64,000 bases of DNA, taken from positions 2,652,001-2,716,000 of the forward strand of contig WLWT01000001.1 of assembly GCA_012103455.1 (NCBI GenBank), in the 5' to 3' direction. Below the pieces are notes generated by a model, which saw only the letters and a list, made by a program, of their open reading frames with translations, did no database searches and had not been told where the DNA came from. The stretch comes from Gammaproteobacteria bacterium (GTDB lineage Bacteria > Pseudomonadota > Gammaproteobacteria > HK1). Positions 17,912-26,919 of this stretch are shown here, in pieces; the first letter of the stretch is position 1; each line of letters begins with the position of its first letter. A program made the translations under genes and the position numbers.

Positions 17912-18421
17912 TCAAGATCTGTGGGAGAGCGGCTCGCTGTCGCCTCCCAACACTTTACGAAGTTGCTGGCGAGCCCTGAACAAACGGGTGTTGACCGTCG
18001 CCCTGGGCATATCCAGCATGTCTGCAATCTCCTCTCCCGAGTAACCCCAAAGTACCTGCAATACCAGGGGTTCGCGGTAGGAGTCCTCCAACTGGCCAAT
18101 CGCCTCACGCACCGCCATCGTGTCGTTGTCACTGCGTGATTGCACATCGGTATCCGGCAAGGTATCCAGATCCACCTTGCTCAAGTCGGGCCGGGCTTTT
18201 TCGTAGTGACGAGCGTGCTCGCGCCGCAAGGTGGTGATGAGCCAGCTTTTCGCTTTGCCCTCATCCTTTAGGCTGTCTAGAAAACGCCACGCGCGTAAAA
18301 ACGTCTCCTGTACCAAGTCTTCAGCGAGTTGGCGGCTTTTGCACAACCAATAGGCGTATCGAAAAAGGTCCGACGAGTAGGCATGCACCATGCTTTCGAA
18401 ACGGGTTTCGGCACTCGTCAT
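17912..18421 (-). CDS. ECF-family RNA polymerase sigma factor
   Basis: Extracytoplasmic-function sigma factor of 169 residues. Region 2 is seen in FRYAYWLCKSRQLAEDLVQE and region 4 in YSGEEIADMLDMPRATVNTR followed by LFRARQQLRK, a helix-turn-helix for -35 recognition. It forms a pair with the anti-sigma gene downstream. ECF genes often autoregulate; the 231-bp divergent region toward the transporter gene is the likely place, but I cannot assign a promoter there. Confidence 0.93.
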   Translation of the reverse strand: MTSAETRFESMVHAYSSDLFRYAYWLCKSRQLAEDLVQETFLRAWRFLDSLKDEGKAKSWLITTLRREHARHYEKARPDLSKVDLDTLPDTDVQSRSDNDTMAVREAIGQLEDSYREPLVLQVLWGYSGEEIADMLDMPRATVNTRLFRARQQLRKVLGGDSEPLSHRS

Positions 18422-18473
18422 TAGCTGTTGCTGCGGTTTTTGGCCGTTGTAGGTGTGAGACCGGGGCCCATAC

Positions 18474-18609
18474 GTGAATGTTTCAACCGTGAATATTTCA
18501 GTATTCGCATACTGCTGATGTTAGGTTGCCGGTGGTGGCTTCTGCTGCATGATAGAGATTAGCCGCGTGACATCGCCCCACATACTATCGCCCCCCATAT
18601 ACTATCGGC
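18474..18609. repeat. Short tandem duplications in the sigma/MFS intergenic region
   Basis: Two 15-bp copies of GTGAATRTTTCA plus variable bases (18474-18503) and two ~17-bp copies around CATACTATCG (18581-18609) lie in the 231-bp divergent gap. They match the duplication style at other native gene borders. Confidence 0.6.
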
Positions 18610-18652
18610 CAACTCAGTATCAGCTAACCGTCCCGGTCGTTGCGAATCTCCC

Positions 18653-19834
18653 ATGCCCGCGAGTGTTTATCTGCTGGCCTTATGCCAAGCCCTGATGATG
18701 ACCGGCAACACCGTGGTGATCAGTGCCTCGGCGCTGGTCGGCGAGACTTTGGCCAGCGCTCCGGCATTGGCTACCATACCTTTCGGGGTGCAGTTCCTAG
18801 GCATGGCGCTGACCACCTTTCCTGCATCCTTGCTGATGCAGAAAATCGGCCGCCGCGCCGGCTTTATTCTAGGGGCCGGCATCGGCTTAATCGGTGCGGG
18901 CGTTTGCACCTTCGCCATCGTCGCCCAGAGTATGGCGTGGTTCGTCGCTGGCAGTTTTGCCATCGGCTCATTCAGTGCCATGGCGCAGTACTATCGTTTC
19001 GCCGCCGCCGATGTGGCTGCCCCTGAGATACGGGCACGGGCTATTTCCTATGTGCTGGCCGGTGGTGTCATCGCCGCCTTCCTCGGTCCCAACCTGGCGC
19101 GGTACACGCGGGCGTTGTGGCCCGAGCATCTATTCGCCGGATGCTTTGCCGCTCTTATGATTTTGATGGTCTTGTCCGCTTTGCTGGCGGCGGCCTTGCA
19201 GATCCCCAGGACCGGCGCCGTGCATGCTGAAGGGTGTGCGCGGCCCACTAAGACCGTGATCATGCAACCTATCTACATCGTTGCGGTGTTGGGGGCGATG
19301 GTGGGCTACGGGGTGATGAATCTGCTCATGTCCGCCACTCCGTTGGCCATGAAGTTCTACGGTCATGCTTTCGACGAGACGGCTTTTGTGATCCAGTGGC
19401 ATGTGATGGCGATGTTCGCGCCATCGTTTGTTACCGGCAGTCTGATCGCCCGCTTCGGTGTATTGCAGGTGATGGCCGCAGGGGCGGTTCTGCTTATCGC
19501 TAGCGTATTCGCAAACCTCGCCGGGCAAGCGTTACCGAACTTTTATGCCGCTCTTATCTTGCTCGGTCTGGGCTGGAATTTTCTATTCGTGGGTGGCACT
19601 TTTCTCCTGACCCAGGCGCATCGCCCAGCGGAGAAAGCGGTGGCCCAAGGGATCAACGATTTATTGGTATTCAGCGCCGTTACCCTCACCGCACTCAGCT
19701 CAGGCATGGTGCAGTTCGCGGTAGGGTGGCGCATGGTCAACGCCGGTGTGTTGCCGCTGGTGTTGGTGGTGTTGGTGTCCTTGCTTTGGTTGGCTTGGCG
19801 GCAGCGGAGCGCGGCTCCTGCATCTCGCGCCTAG
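18653..19834 (+). CDS. Major facilitator superfamily transporter
   Basis: Polytopic inner-membrane carrier, 393 residues with about twelve hydrophobic helices. The loop after helix 2 reads LLMQKIGRRAGFILGAGIG, the MFS A-motif position, and a central hydrophilic loop (~185-205) separates the two six-helix bundles. Substrate unknown. Its TAG stop codon lies within the 4-bp duplication flanking a MITE-like element, so the element landed exactly at the gene end. Confidence 0.87.
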   Translation: MPASVYLLALCQALMMTGNTVVISASALVGETLASAPALATIPFGVQFLGMALTTFPASLLMQKIGRRAGFILGAGIGLIGAGVCTFAIVAQSMAWFVAGSFAIGSFSAMAQYYRFAAADVAAPEIRARAISYVLAGGVIAAFLGPNLARYTRALWPEHLFAGCFAALMILMVLSALLAAALQIPRTGAVHAEGCARPTKTVIMQPIYIVAVLGAMVGYGVMNLLMSATPLAMKFYGHAFDETAFVIQWHVMAMFAPSFVTGSLIARFGVLQVMAAGAVLLIASVFANLAGQALPNFYAALILLGLGWNFLFVGGTFLLTQAHRPAEKAVAQGINDLLVFSAVTLTALSSGMVQFAVGWRMVNAGVLPLVLVVLVSLLWLAWRQRSAAPASRA

Positions 19835-19835
19835 T

Positions 19836-19976
19836 GGGCACCTCTAAAAATGCACTTTTTCCGCGATTGCGGCGTCAGCGCCGTGCTCGAATCCTCAGGT
19901 ATCACCTATACACTGCGGTTCTGCGCGCGGTGCTTCCTTGCACTCACGAAACAATGACTATTTTTAGCAGACGCCC
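19836..19976. mobile_element. MITE-like element, copy 1 (141 bp)
   Basis: Non-coding element with near-palindromic ends (GGGCACCTCTAAAAAT left, ATTTTTAGCAGACGCCC right) flanked by TAGT on both sides. Its interior (CGCGATTGCGGCGTCAGCGC and onward) is nearly identical to the copy at 42413-42551. No transposase is encoded. A DDE transposase acting in trans is likely; the family is not determined. Confidence 0.85.
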
Positions 19977-19989
19977 TAGTGCCGTTGCT

Positions 19990-21291
19990 TCAACGCAAGA
20001 GCTGCCAGGCGCCGCGCAGTTGCGTATCTTCGTTCAGCCGCTGTTTGATCGGCATGGCCAGCCAGCGTTTGGCATGGGCGGCCGAGCCCTGAATTTCAAG
20101 CGCCGGTTGCAATCCCGTTTCATTCCAAGAGAAGCCTCGCGGTGCGAACATGGCGCCTGTGATGAAACGCACCCGCATCTCATTGCTCAGGGTAAAGGTG
20201 CGTTCTATGGTTGCTTTACCGAAAGATTCGACGCCCACTAGACGGCCTTCCCGGTGTCCCACCAATGCCGCCGCCGCCGCCTCCGCAGCGGAGGCGGTGG
20301 ATTCGTTGACGAGTACAGCTAATCGCATGGTGAACGGGCGCTTATTGGTGGAGATGTAGCGCTGGATGTCTTTGCGCTTCTTGGCGACGTAGAGCAACAC
20401 CGCGTTCGATGGCGTAAACAGCTCGGCCAACCGCAATCCTTCCGCGAAGACACCGCCGCTATTGTTACGCAGATCGATGATCAGGCGCTCTACCCCCGCA
20501 TCTCGCCACCGTTCTAGATGAGTGCGGACCTTCTCCGATAGGCCCTCGGTGAACGCCCGTATACGCAGGTAAGCAACGTCGCCCGGCAGTAATCCGGTCT
20601 GGATGTTGGCGATCGGGTGAATGTCCGATACGACTTCCAGTTCCAGAACTTCGATGTCTCGCACCACCGTCAATTGCAAATGCTGGGCGGCTGGTGCCCG
20701 CAATATCTTGTTGAGGGCGGCGGTGGTCATACCCGTTAGCGGCATACCGTTGATACGCATGATACGGTCGTGAACGCGCAGCATGCCGTCAGCGGGAGAG
20801 CCGGCGGTGACCGCCGTCACCGTGAGGCTCGCGTCACCGGCGTTGTAGCGGCTGTGAATGCCGATGGAGGTACGCTGGCCGGTGAGTCTCTCCAACACTT
20901 GGGCGTACTCTTGCCGTGTCCAAATGCGCGCCTGTTCGGGTGTGCTCGGCGGCGAGATCCGCCTCAACATGCCTTTTATGGCGGCATAGTAAAGAGATTG
21001 CTCGTCGAGGGCGCGGGAGTAGTACTTATCGAGCAGCAGGTTACGCACTTCATCGAAAGTCGCCCTGGCGTCGGGAAAGTCGAAGCCGATGGTGGTGTCG
21101 AACAACGGAGTATCGAAACCGGCGGGACTTTTGGCTTGTGCTGGAGCCGCGGCGGCTATCCACAGTCCCAGTAGGGCCAGCACGGTTAGCCTAGGGGCAT
21201 GCCGCCAGCGGGTGACGCCAATACCGTATCGAACTGATACAAGCCGGCCCGATGGGCACCAGGCCAATAGATGAGTCAACGGCTTCGACAT
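19990..21291 (-). CDS. S41 family (C-terminal processing) peptidase with PDZ domain
   Basis: Secreted serine protease, 433 residues. A long N-terminal region ends in a signal segment (LTVLALLGLWIAAAAPAQA). A PDZ domain follows near 155-235 (AGSPADGMLRVHDRIMRING), then the S41 core with LIIDLRNNSGGVFAEGLRLA. The catalytic Ser is in NESTASAAEAAAAAL and the Lys in ESFGKATIER. It probably trims periplasmic or membrane proteins. Its stop is 13 bp from the MITE-like element. Confidence 0.92.
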   Translation of the reverse strand: MSKPLTHLLAWCPSGRLVSVRYGIGVTRWRHAPRLTVLALLGLWIAAAAPAQAKSPAGFDTPLFDTTIGFDFPDARATFDEVRNLLLDKYYSRALDEQSLYYAAIKGMLRRISPPSTPEQARIWTRQEYAQVLERLTGQRTSIGIHSRYNAGDASLTVTAVTAGSPADGMLRVHDRIMRINGMPLTGMTTAALNKILRAPAAQHLQLTVVRDIEVLELEVVSDIHPIANIQTGLLPGDVAYLRIRAFTEGLSEKVRTHLERWRDAGVERLIIDLRNNSGGVFAEGLRLAELFTPSNAVLLYVAKKRKDIQRYISTNKRPFTMRLAVLVNESTASAAEAAAAALVGHREGRLVGVESFGKATIERTFTLSNEMRVRFITGAMFAPRGFSWNETGLQPALEIQGSAAHAKRWLAMPIKQRLNEDTQLRGAWQLLR

Positions 21292-21364
21292 AGTTAATAT
21301 CCCACCGGTTTGGGCCTAAACTGGTGCCACTATTACCCGCCTAATCACCATACGGGAGAATCTC

Positions 21365-21607
21365 ATGTCCGAACCAGTTATCGCGCAACTTAGCCCTTAC
21401 AAAATGGAACTCGAACCGGGACGTTATTGGTGGTGCAAGTGTGGGCGTTCCCAACAGCAGCCTTTTTGCGATGGCTCGCACAAAGATACCGGTTTTACTC
21501 CAGTTGAGGTGGTGATCGAAGAGAAAAAAGCGCTAGCGCTTTGTGGCTGTAAGCGCAGCGCGAAGAAGCCGTTTTGTGACGGAACCCACCGCACCCTGGA
21601 GGGTTAA
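21365..21607 (+). CDS. CDGSH iron-sulfur domain protein
   Basis: Small redox protein of 80 residues with two CDGSH-type 2Fe-2S motifs: CKCGRSQQQPFCDGSHKDTG near residues 24-43 and CGCKRSAKKPFCDGTH near 60-75. Each has the three Cys plus one His ligand set. The dual-motif layout matches bacterial CDGSH proteins; partner unknown. GGGAGAA precedes the ATG at 21365. Confidence 0.95.
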   Translation: MSEPVIAQLSPYKMELEPGRYWWCKCGRSQQQPFCDGSHKDTGFTPVEVVIEEKKALALCGCKRSAKKPFCDGTHRTLEG

Positions 21608-21610
21608 GGC

Positions 21611-21898
21611 CTAGAAAGTGAGAGCTTGGAAAGTAGGGCCTGGAGAGCGACAGCTTGTAGAGTGATGGTGTCGAAGAGTCACTGAGCTATGACCGCGCGG
21701 TGTCTTGACCTGATAGGTGCCGTCGGCCTTGAATTCGATGAGCAGGTCATTGCTTTGCGCTTGCCGGATGCCGGCCGCAGGCTGGCCCGACAGTGACGGC
21801 TTGGTGGCGAGGGCTGCGCTCGAGTGGCCTAGCACTAGCGCGAGCAGCGCTACCGGCAAGATGCGGTGGCATAGATGGGATGCCATGGTTGAGGTCAT
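21611..21898 (-). CDS. Small secreted protein of unknown function
   Basis: Open frame of 95 residues with a convincing signal peptide (LLALVLGHSSAALA-TK). A short domain follows (NDLLIEFKADGTYQVKTP). The last ~20 residues (RHHHSTSCRSPGPTFQALTF) run into degenerate tandem-repeat DNA at 21608-21665, so the 3' end may have been altered. Convergent with the CDGSH gene. Function not recognised. Confidence 0.55.
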   Translation of the reverse strand: MTSTMASHLCHRILPVALLALVLGHSSAALATKPSLSGQPAAGIRQAQSNDLLIEFKADGTYQVKTPRGHSSVTLRHHHSTSCRSPGPTFQALTF

Positions 21899-21993
21899 GA
21901 TCGTTCACCTGGGTTCAAGCGGATCATAAGCGCTAGAATAATGCCGTTTGTTTGATATTTTTTTGCGCTGGAACCCGCATTTGGAGAATTGCC

Positions 21994-22767
21994 GTGCTCC
22001 CTATCGTAAAAGGCGTGACGCACCCGCCGGCCGCAACTGCTTTGGCACTCGGTGTTCTGGGCTTGGTCAGCGGGTGGCTTATCGCGGGCAGTGTAGTGTT
22101 ACTGGTGGGAGCGGGTCTTGCCCTGCGGCGGGCGTCCAGTGCCGAGGTGATGATGTTGGATGCCCTCAGTGGACTCAGTGTGGCGGTCGATGATGCGGCG
22201 CGCCAGCGGTTGACCGCACTGGTACCCGGTCTGCGTGCCGCCCGCAGCGTGAGCGGTGCAGAGCGGTTGGGCATGCAAGCGTATGCTCAGCTCACGGCGC
22301 TTTGCCGCGGCTTTATCAGTTATCGCAAGGTACTATCGCGGCGTTTCAGTCCTGTAGAGCTGACCCACGGGCGTTATCTGAAAGCCGGTGAGCAGGTGTT
22401 TTTAGCGGCGCTGGACGATCTTGACCGTACCGCGGCAAGACTTCAGGGTCTAGCTGCCGTGGATGTCGATCAGGTGCGGGCGCAGCTGCGAATGCTGGAA
22501 CGGCTGGAGAAGCCGTCCGAGAATGAAGCGAGGGAGCGGGATACCTTACGGGAGCGCCTGCGTCTTCGTGGTGAGGAGGAGGACGGTGTGCGTGGCCTGC
22601 TGGCCTCCAACGAGCAGGCGCTCACGCAATTGAGTGCGGCCCATTCGTCGCTGGCGCGGTTGCGCACCGAGCGTGGCGTGGCGCAGTTGGAGGCCGATTC
22701 CGCCATGCGTCAGCTAGAGGAGCTCTCTAAACGGGCGCAGCGCTACTCCATTGATGCGCCCCAATAA
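21994..22767 (+). CDS. Membrane-anchored coiled-coil protein in TelA cluster (paralogue 1)
   Basis: Protein of 257 residues from a GTG at 21994 that follows GGAG by 8 bp; an ATG at 21952 is the alternative. The N-terminus has one or two membrane helices (ALALGVLGLVSGWLIAGSVV), the rest is alpha-helical with heptad-like segments. Its C-terminal half matches the protein at 26131-26919: THGRYLKAGEQVFLAALDDL here against FGRYRGTAEQVYLSAIDNL there, then LASNEQALTQL and RTERGVAQLEADSAM. It is convergent with telA (2-bp gap). A role like XpaC, which pairs with TelA homologues elsewhere, is an inference. Confidence 0.75.
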   Translation: MLPIVKGVTHPPAATALALGVLGLVSGWLIAGSVVLLVGAGLALRRASSAEVMMLDALSGLSVAVDDAARQRLTALVPGLRAARSVSGAERLGMQAYAQLTALCRGFISYRKVLSRRFSPVELTHGRYLKAGEQVFLAALDDLDRTAARLQGLAAVDVDQVRAQLRMLERLEKPSENEARERDTLRERLRLRGEEEDGVRGLLASNEQALTQLSAAHSSLARLRTERGVAQLEADSAMRQLEELSKRAQRYSIDAPQ

Positions 22768-22769
22768 GA

Positions 22770-24002
22770 CTAGCTTTCATCCAACACTTCAATGGACAAT
22801 CTGTTGCCCACGGTACGGGCTTGCTCGGCCCGCTGAATGGATTGCTCCGCTTCGCTGGCCAACTTGTCCATCTCGATAATCGATTCAGCCATGCGCGGCA
22901 ACGCCTCTTGGCGGTAACGGGAGACGTCTTCCAAGGCCTCGTTGATGTCGGCGAACGCTTGCCGCAGAACATCCATGTCAAGAGCCGTGGCACTGGCCTG
23001 TTTTTGAATGTCCACGCCTTGGGTTTTGAGCCGCTCGGAGGTGGATGCCAGCAGTTGATTGGTGGTGTTCGTGACCGCCTGGATCTTATCCAACACCACC
23101 TTCTGGTGGGCCAGCGCCATGGCCAGCGTCACCGCCACCTGTAGGGCGTTGACGGTCACGTTGGCGGCCCGGTCCACACCCCGCATCAGCTCTTTGTTAT
23201 TGCGCATGATCATCTCGATGGTGAGATAACCTTGCTGGTTGACCAGCAATTGCTGTTGCAGATCTTGGATCCGCTGCCGTAATGGAAAGAGCAGCTCTTC
23301 TTGGATGAACTGGGTTTTATCCTCCTCGCCCACCACCTCGCGGGCTAGTTTGTATTCGAGCTTGTGATCGATAAGCTGTCCGAGTTGAATCGCCTGCTCG
23401 AGGCGTGAGCCCACCTGACGCATGTGTTTTTGATCATCACTCAAGGTCAGGTTGTCGCGGTGGAGTTGCTCCTTGCCCTTGTCCAGCGAACGGATGATGG
23501 TGTCGATGACCGGGGAGGCGGCCTCGTAGCGGGAGAAATAGCGCTTGAGCGGCGTGCCTACGCCTGGGATATTACCGATCAGGCGCATCAACCAACCGGC
23601 TTCGAAATCGACTTCGGCCGGATCCAAGCCCTCCACCTGCGTGCGTAGCTCGATGAGCGAATTGGCCACCTCGCCGCCGTCTTCGCTGCGGCTGGAAAGG
23701 GTGCGCAGCGGTTCGTTTAGCATGGCGCTTCGGCGGGCCGCTTCGCGTTGTGCCTCAAGGCCCATGGATTCCACCGCTTGGCGCGCCTCTTCCCTGGCCG
23801 CATGATCACCGGGCGGTGTTTCCAGCATCTGCTCCACCAACCGCGCTGCGTGAGCGTCTAGTGGAGAACCGTCTCGTGCGCTGGCCGGCTCGATGGTGGC
23901 CGGCAAGCTCATATCGAGTTCTTGGCGCAACTCATCGATAGGTGGAATGGACAAATTATCGCGGGCATCGACTTGGGTACTCACTGGTACTCTCCCCGTC
24001 AT
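22770..24002 (-). CDS. TelA-family (toxic anion resistance) protein
   Basis: Helical cytoplasmic protein of 410 residues, the usual TelA/KlaA length. Typical family segments are LPLRQRIQDLQQQLLVNQQG, the NKELMRGVDRAANVTVNALQ region, and a long C-terminal helix EALPRMAESIIEMDKLASEA. Homologues are linked to tellurite, bacteriocin and envelope stress resistance, with no known biochemical activity. The ATG at 24002 overlaps the upstream stop by ATGA; a GTG at 23984 after GGGGAG is an alternative. It is transcribed after the VWA gene and its small neighbour. Confidence 0.9.
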   Translation of the reverse strand: MTGRVPVSTQVDARDNLSIPPIDELRQELDMSLPATIEPASARDGSPLDAHAARLVEQMLETPPGDHAAREEARQAVESMGLEAQREAARRSAMLNEPLRTLSSRSEDGGEVANSLIELRTQVEGLDPAEVDFEAGWLMRLIGNIPGVGTPLKRYFSRYEAASPVIDTIIRSLDKGKEQLHRDNLTLSDDQKHMRQVGSRLEQAIQLGQLIDHKLEYKLAREVVGEEDKTQFIQEELLFPLRQRIQDLQQQLLVNQQGYLTIEMIMRNNKELMRGVDRAANVTVNALQVAVTLAMALAHQKVVLDKIQAVTNTTNQLLASTSERLKTQGVDIQKQASATALDMDVLRQAFADINEALEDVSRYRQEALPRMAESIIEMDKLASEAEQSIQRAEQARTVGNRLSIEVLDES

Positions 24003-24409
24003 TCAAGGTGATGGACGATCCATGCGCTGTCGAGTTCGGCCAGAGCGGTCGCGGGCGCGTTGGTAATCAGGTGCAACTCATCGGCCTCGCTGAATTCCGG
24101 GCCGAGTTGGCCGCTTATCAGGCCTTGCAAAGAACGCGGACCGTAGGATGACAAGCGCGCGGCTGAAATCTTGTCGGTCCAGCCGTGCACCCGGGCTTTC
24201 TCCGAGTAGAGCGCGAAGCGGGCATAACGCTTGGTGCCCAGTTGCTCAGCCAGCCGTTTGCCGGCGTTCAGTTGCGCTCTCATCTCGTACGAGCTATCCA
24301 GCACGATGAGGACTAGCCGTGGCGATGCTTCAAGGTATCCATGGTAAGCGCCGGCGCCGGTGGTGCAAGTCACCGTGGCGATAGCTAACCAGATGAGCAG
24401 ACTTTTCAT
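23999..24409 (-). CDS. Small membrane-anchored protein of TelA cluster
   Basis: Protein of 136 residues with an N-terminal signal or anchor (MKSLLIWLAIATVTCTTGAGA). A domain beginning PRLVLIVLDSSYEMR follows. The DSSYEM segment in a hydrophobic strand resembles the start of a VWA fold, but the full MIDAS set (DxSxS) is not present. It lies 5 bp after the VWA gene and overlaps telA by 4 bp, so these three are almost certainly one translational unit. Confidence 0.75.
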   Translation of the reverse strand: MKSLLIWLAIATVTCTTGAGAYHGYLEASPRLVLIVLDSSYEMRAQLNAGKRLAEQLGTKRYARFALYSEKARVHGWTDKISAARLSSYGPRSLQGLISGQLGPEFSEADELHLITNAPATALAELDSAWIVHHLE

Positions 24410-24414
24410 AGGTG

Positions 24415-26112
24415 TTACATCTGCGCGTTTAAAAGCGCTCCTATTTTGTATTCGATCTGAGCCTCGTCAGCGTTGAGACTGGCCGCCTCCACCAACGAAG
24501 ACAACCGCTTTAGCTCGCTTAGCTTCGCTGCATAACCGATGGTGTAGATAGGGATCTGCAAACCGGCGGCGATGGGCGCTAGATCGCCGTACTCCAAACC
24601 GCGGTTGGTTGCCCCGTCGCTTAGAACGAATAGTATCGGCTTGGCGTCAGGCGTGGCGCGCACGGCTTCGTCCAGCATGCTCAAGGAGATAGCAACACCG
24701 TCATACATGGCGGTGTTGCCACCGGCCCGCAGTGCGTCCACGGCAGCGACAAAGTTTGCTTTATGCGGCAGATTGAAGCGCTTGATGGGTAGCAGCGTAG
24801 TCACGCTGTTATTGAAAGCAACCAAGCCGATGGAATTCTCGGAGGCGATGAATTCGGCACCGGCGGTGAGCGCTTTACGCAAGTTGGCGAGGCGGGTGCC
24901 GCGCATCGAACCGCTCACATCGCAGAGAAACACGGCCGCGATAGGGCGTCCCGAATCTTTTTTCTCTTTCCACAGCCGTTGCGCTTTGATCAAAGTGGCG
25001 CCATCCGGAAGTGCGTACGCCGATTGGTGGCGCGGCCCTGCGTTAAAGCCGTACTCCGATGCGAGCTGGACGAACTTATCTTGGGCGGCAAACTGGGCGA
25101 ACGCCTCGATCACCGCTTTTTGTGCAGTATCTTCGCCGGTGAAATAGAGCGGGTTGTCATGCAGCAAACCGAACGCGATGAATTCGTAACCCGATGATAG
25201 CTCCGGGGTTTTAACGAAGGTTTGGTATTCCATGACGAAAGCATCCAAGCTGCCTTCGTTTTGCACCGACTCGCGCATCTGCAAGGTGGTGAGGGCTACG
25301 AACGGAACCCCCTGTTGAAAGCTCTCGAAACTGCTGACCACGGCGTCCGATAACATCGCTTCTTGATCGCCGCCAGCGAACTCGGCTAATACGGTCACTA
25401 AAAAGTTGAGCCCGGTGCTGCTGGCAAACGGATCGGTATATCCCATCACCAGATGTCCTTGCACCACAGCATCGAGCAGATTGCGCACATTGAGTTCACC
25501 GTAGCGCTCGCGCATAGCAGCCGCTGAGCCGGCCCGTAACACAATACCGGCACTGTTGCCTACCAACCGCTCACTGACAGGTGCAACTTGCGCGCCATGA
25601 GCCTTGGCCATGGCGATCCAAAGATGGTTGCTCGGAGAAAAAGCGGCCGGTGTGTGTTCGCCCGAGGCGATGAATTGGTAGCCGGTCCCGGAAGCGATTT
25701 TGCGAATGGAAACACTGGCCTCGCGGCCATCGGCCAGTTTTACGCGGGCCTGATTGAACTGCTTGGCCACCTCGTTGATCCAGCCATCGGTGCCCTGACC
25801 GGCTTTTTCGCTGGAGGCGAAGATCTCCGCGTGTACCACGTTCCCCGAAGTGGCGCCCCTCACCGACAGGGGAAACTCCGTGATCGCCGGGAGCGTGGAC
25901 TTGAGATCGGCTTTATTGCCCAAGGACAGTTTAGCGCGGCGGATCACGGGCGCGTCGATCCGGTCTATGCCCGGCGTTAGGTTGCGCAAAGCGCTGCTGG
26001 CTTCGTCGCGGGTCAGGGGAACCTCGAACCAGCTTTTCCAAAGGTTTGGCTGGCTGACGATGACCCCTGCGGTCACCAAAAAGGCGGCGGCGAGCAACAA
26101 TAGTTTTTTCAT
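24415..26112 (-). CDS. VWA-domain protein with N-terminal binding-protein-like domain
   Basis: Membrane-anchored periplasmic protein of 565 residues. After one N-terminal helix (LLLLAAAFLVTAGVIVSQP), residues ~60-370 look like an extracellular solute-binding fold (FSPSNHLWIAMAKAHGAQVA, then GHLVMGYTDPFASSTGLNFL). Residues ~390-560 form a VWA domain with MIDAS DVSGSM near 398, plus GGNTAMYDGVA and LSDGATNRG. The fusion suggests a sensor or assembly platform binding a ligand and a metal-dependent partner. It is the second gene of the minus-strand TelA transcript. Confidence 0.88.
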   Translation of the reverse strand: MKKLLLLAAAFLVTAGVIVSQPNLWKSWFEVPLTRDEASSALRNLTPGIDRIDAPVIRRAKLSLGNKADLKSTLPAITEFPLSVRGATSGNVVHAEIFASSEKAGQGTDGWINEVAKQFNQARVKLADGREASVSIRKIASGTGYQFIASGEHTPAAFSPSNHLWIAMAKAHGAQVAPVSERLVGNSAGIVLRAGSAAAMRERYGELNVRNLLDAVVQGHLVMGYTDPFASSTGLNFLVTVLAEFAGGDQEAMLSDAVVSSFESFQQGVPFVALTTLQMRESVQNEGSLDAFVMEYQTFVKTPELSSGYEFIAFGLLHDNPLYFTGEDTAQKAVIEAFAQFAAQDKFVQLASEYGFNAGPRHQSAYALPDGATLIKAQRLWKEKKDSGRPIAAVFLCDVSGSMRGTRLANLRKALTAGAEFIASENSIGLVAFNNSVTTLLPIKRFNLPHKANFVAAVDALRAGGNTAMYDGVAISLSMLDEAVRATPDAKPILFVLSDGATNRGLEYGDLAPIAAGLQIPIYTIGYAAKLSELKRLSSLVEAASLNADEAQIEYKIGALLNAQM

Positions 26113-26130
26113 GACTTTTCCTTTAGCCCC

Positions 26131-26919
26131 CTACCTACGCCCAGGGCTATCTACACCCAAGGCCGCAGCACGGGCGGCCAAGGCCTCGAGTTCCGCCATG
26201 GCGGTATTGACGTCGATACTCGCGTGTCCCCGCTGCGTACGCACCTCAGCCAGCGCACCAGCGGTATTGCTAAGGGCGGTCATGGCCGCTTCATTGTCGG
26301 CCAACAGTTCACTGACCCGTACAGTTTGCCGCTCGAACAACTGCAACCGTTGCCGCACGCTCTCGAGTTCGCGCTGTTGCGCGCTGCCGGTGCCGCGGCC
26401 CGCCAACGCTGCTTCGCGCGCCGACAGCGCGTGCGCATCAATGGAGCGGATGCTGGTGAGAGCCACGGCCACCTCATGCAGATTATCGATCGCACTCAGG
26501 TAGACCTGCTCCGCCGTGCCTCTATAGCGCCCGAAAGTGAGCTCACCGGCGTTCAAGCGCCGCTCCACGACGGCAGTGAGTGCGGCCAGCTTTTCTCTTA
26601 ATCCACGTAGCTGACCGACTGCTTGGGTAGCGCCCAGGGCGCGCAGATCGGCCTCGAGCGTCTGCATACGCGCCACCGCGATACGGTCCAAGTGATCGCT
26701 GGCGTGCTGCTGGGCTGCGGCCCAGGCCGGTGAGCGGGAAAAAAGCGGTGGCCACAGGGCGAGCAAAGCGAGTGTTACCACCAGGGCGAGCGCGCTGATG
26801 GTCAACGGTGGCTCGAACCAACGCAAGAAGCCGACGAGTGCGGCAATGTCGATGATGAGCACTGCCCAGCTTGCCGGATGACGGCAGAGCACCCGCCAAA
26901 AACCGCTGGCAACGATCAT
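26131..26919 (-). CDS. Membrane-anchored coiled-coil protein in TelA cluster (paralogue 2)
   Basis: Protein of 262 residues. Two membrane helices near 15-35 and 38-58 are followed by a helical region with coiled-coil character (AQQRELESVRQRLQLFERQT). Its C-terminal half aligns with the protein at 21994-22767, so the cluster carries two paralogues flanking telA and the VWA gene. It is the first gene of the minus-strand transcript. Function inferred only from neighbours: envelope stress or toxic-anion response. Confidence 0.78.
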   Translation of the reverse strand: MIVASGFWRVLCRHPASWAVLIIDIAALVGFLRWFEPPLTISALALVVTLALLALWPPLFSRSPAWAAAQQHASDHLDRIAVARMQTLEADLRALGATQAVGQLRGLREKLAALTAVVERRLNAGELTFGRYRGTAEQVYLSAIDNLHEVAVALTSIRSIDAHALSAREAALAGRGTGSAQQRELESVRQRLQLFERQTVRVSELLADNEAAMTALSNTAGALAEVRTQRGHASIDVNTAMAELEALAARAAALGVDSPGRR

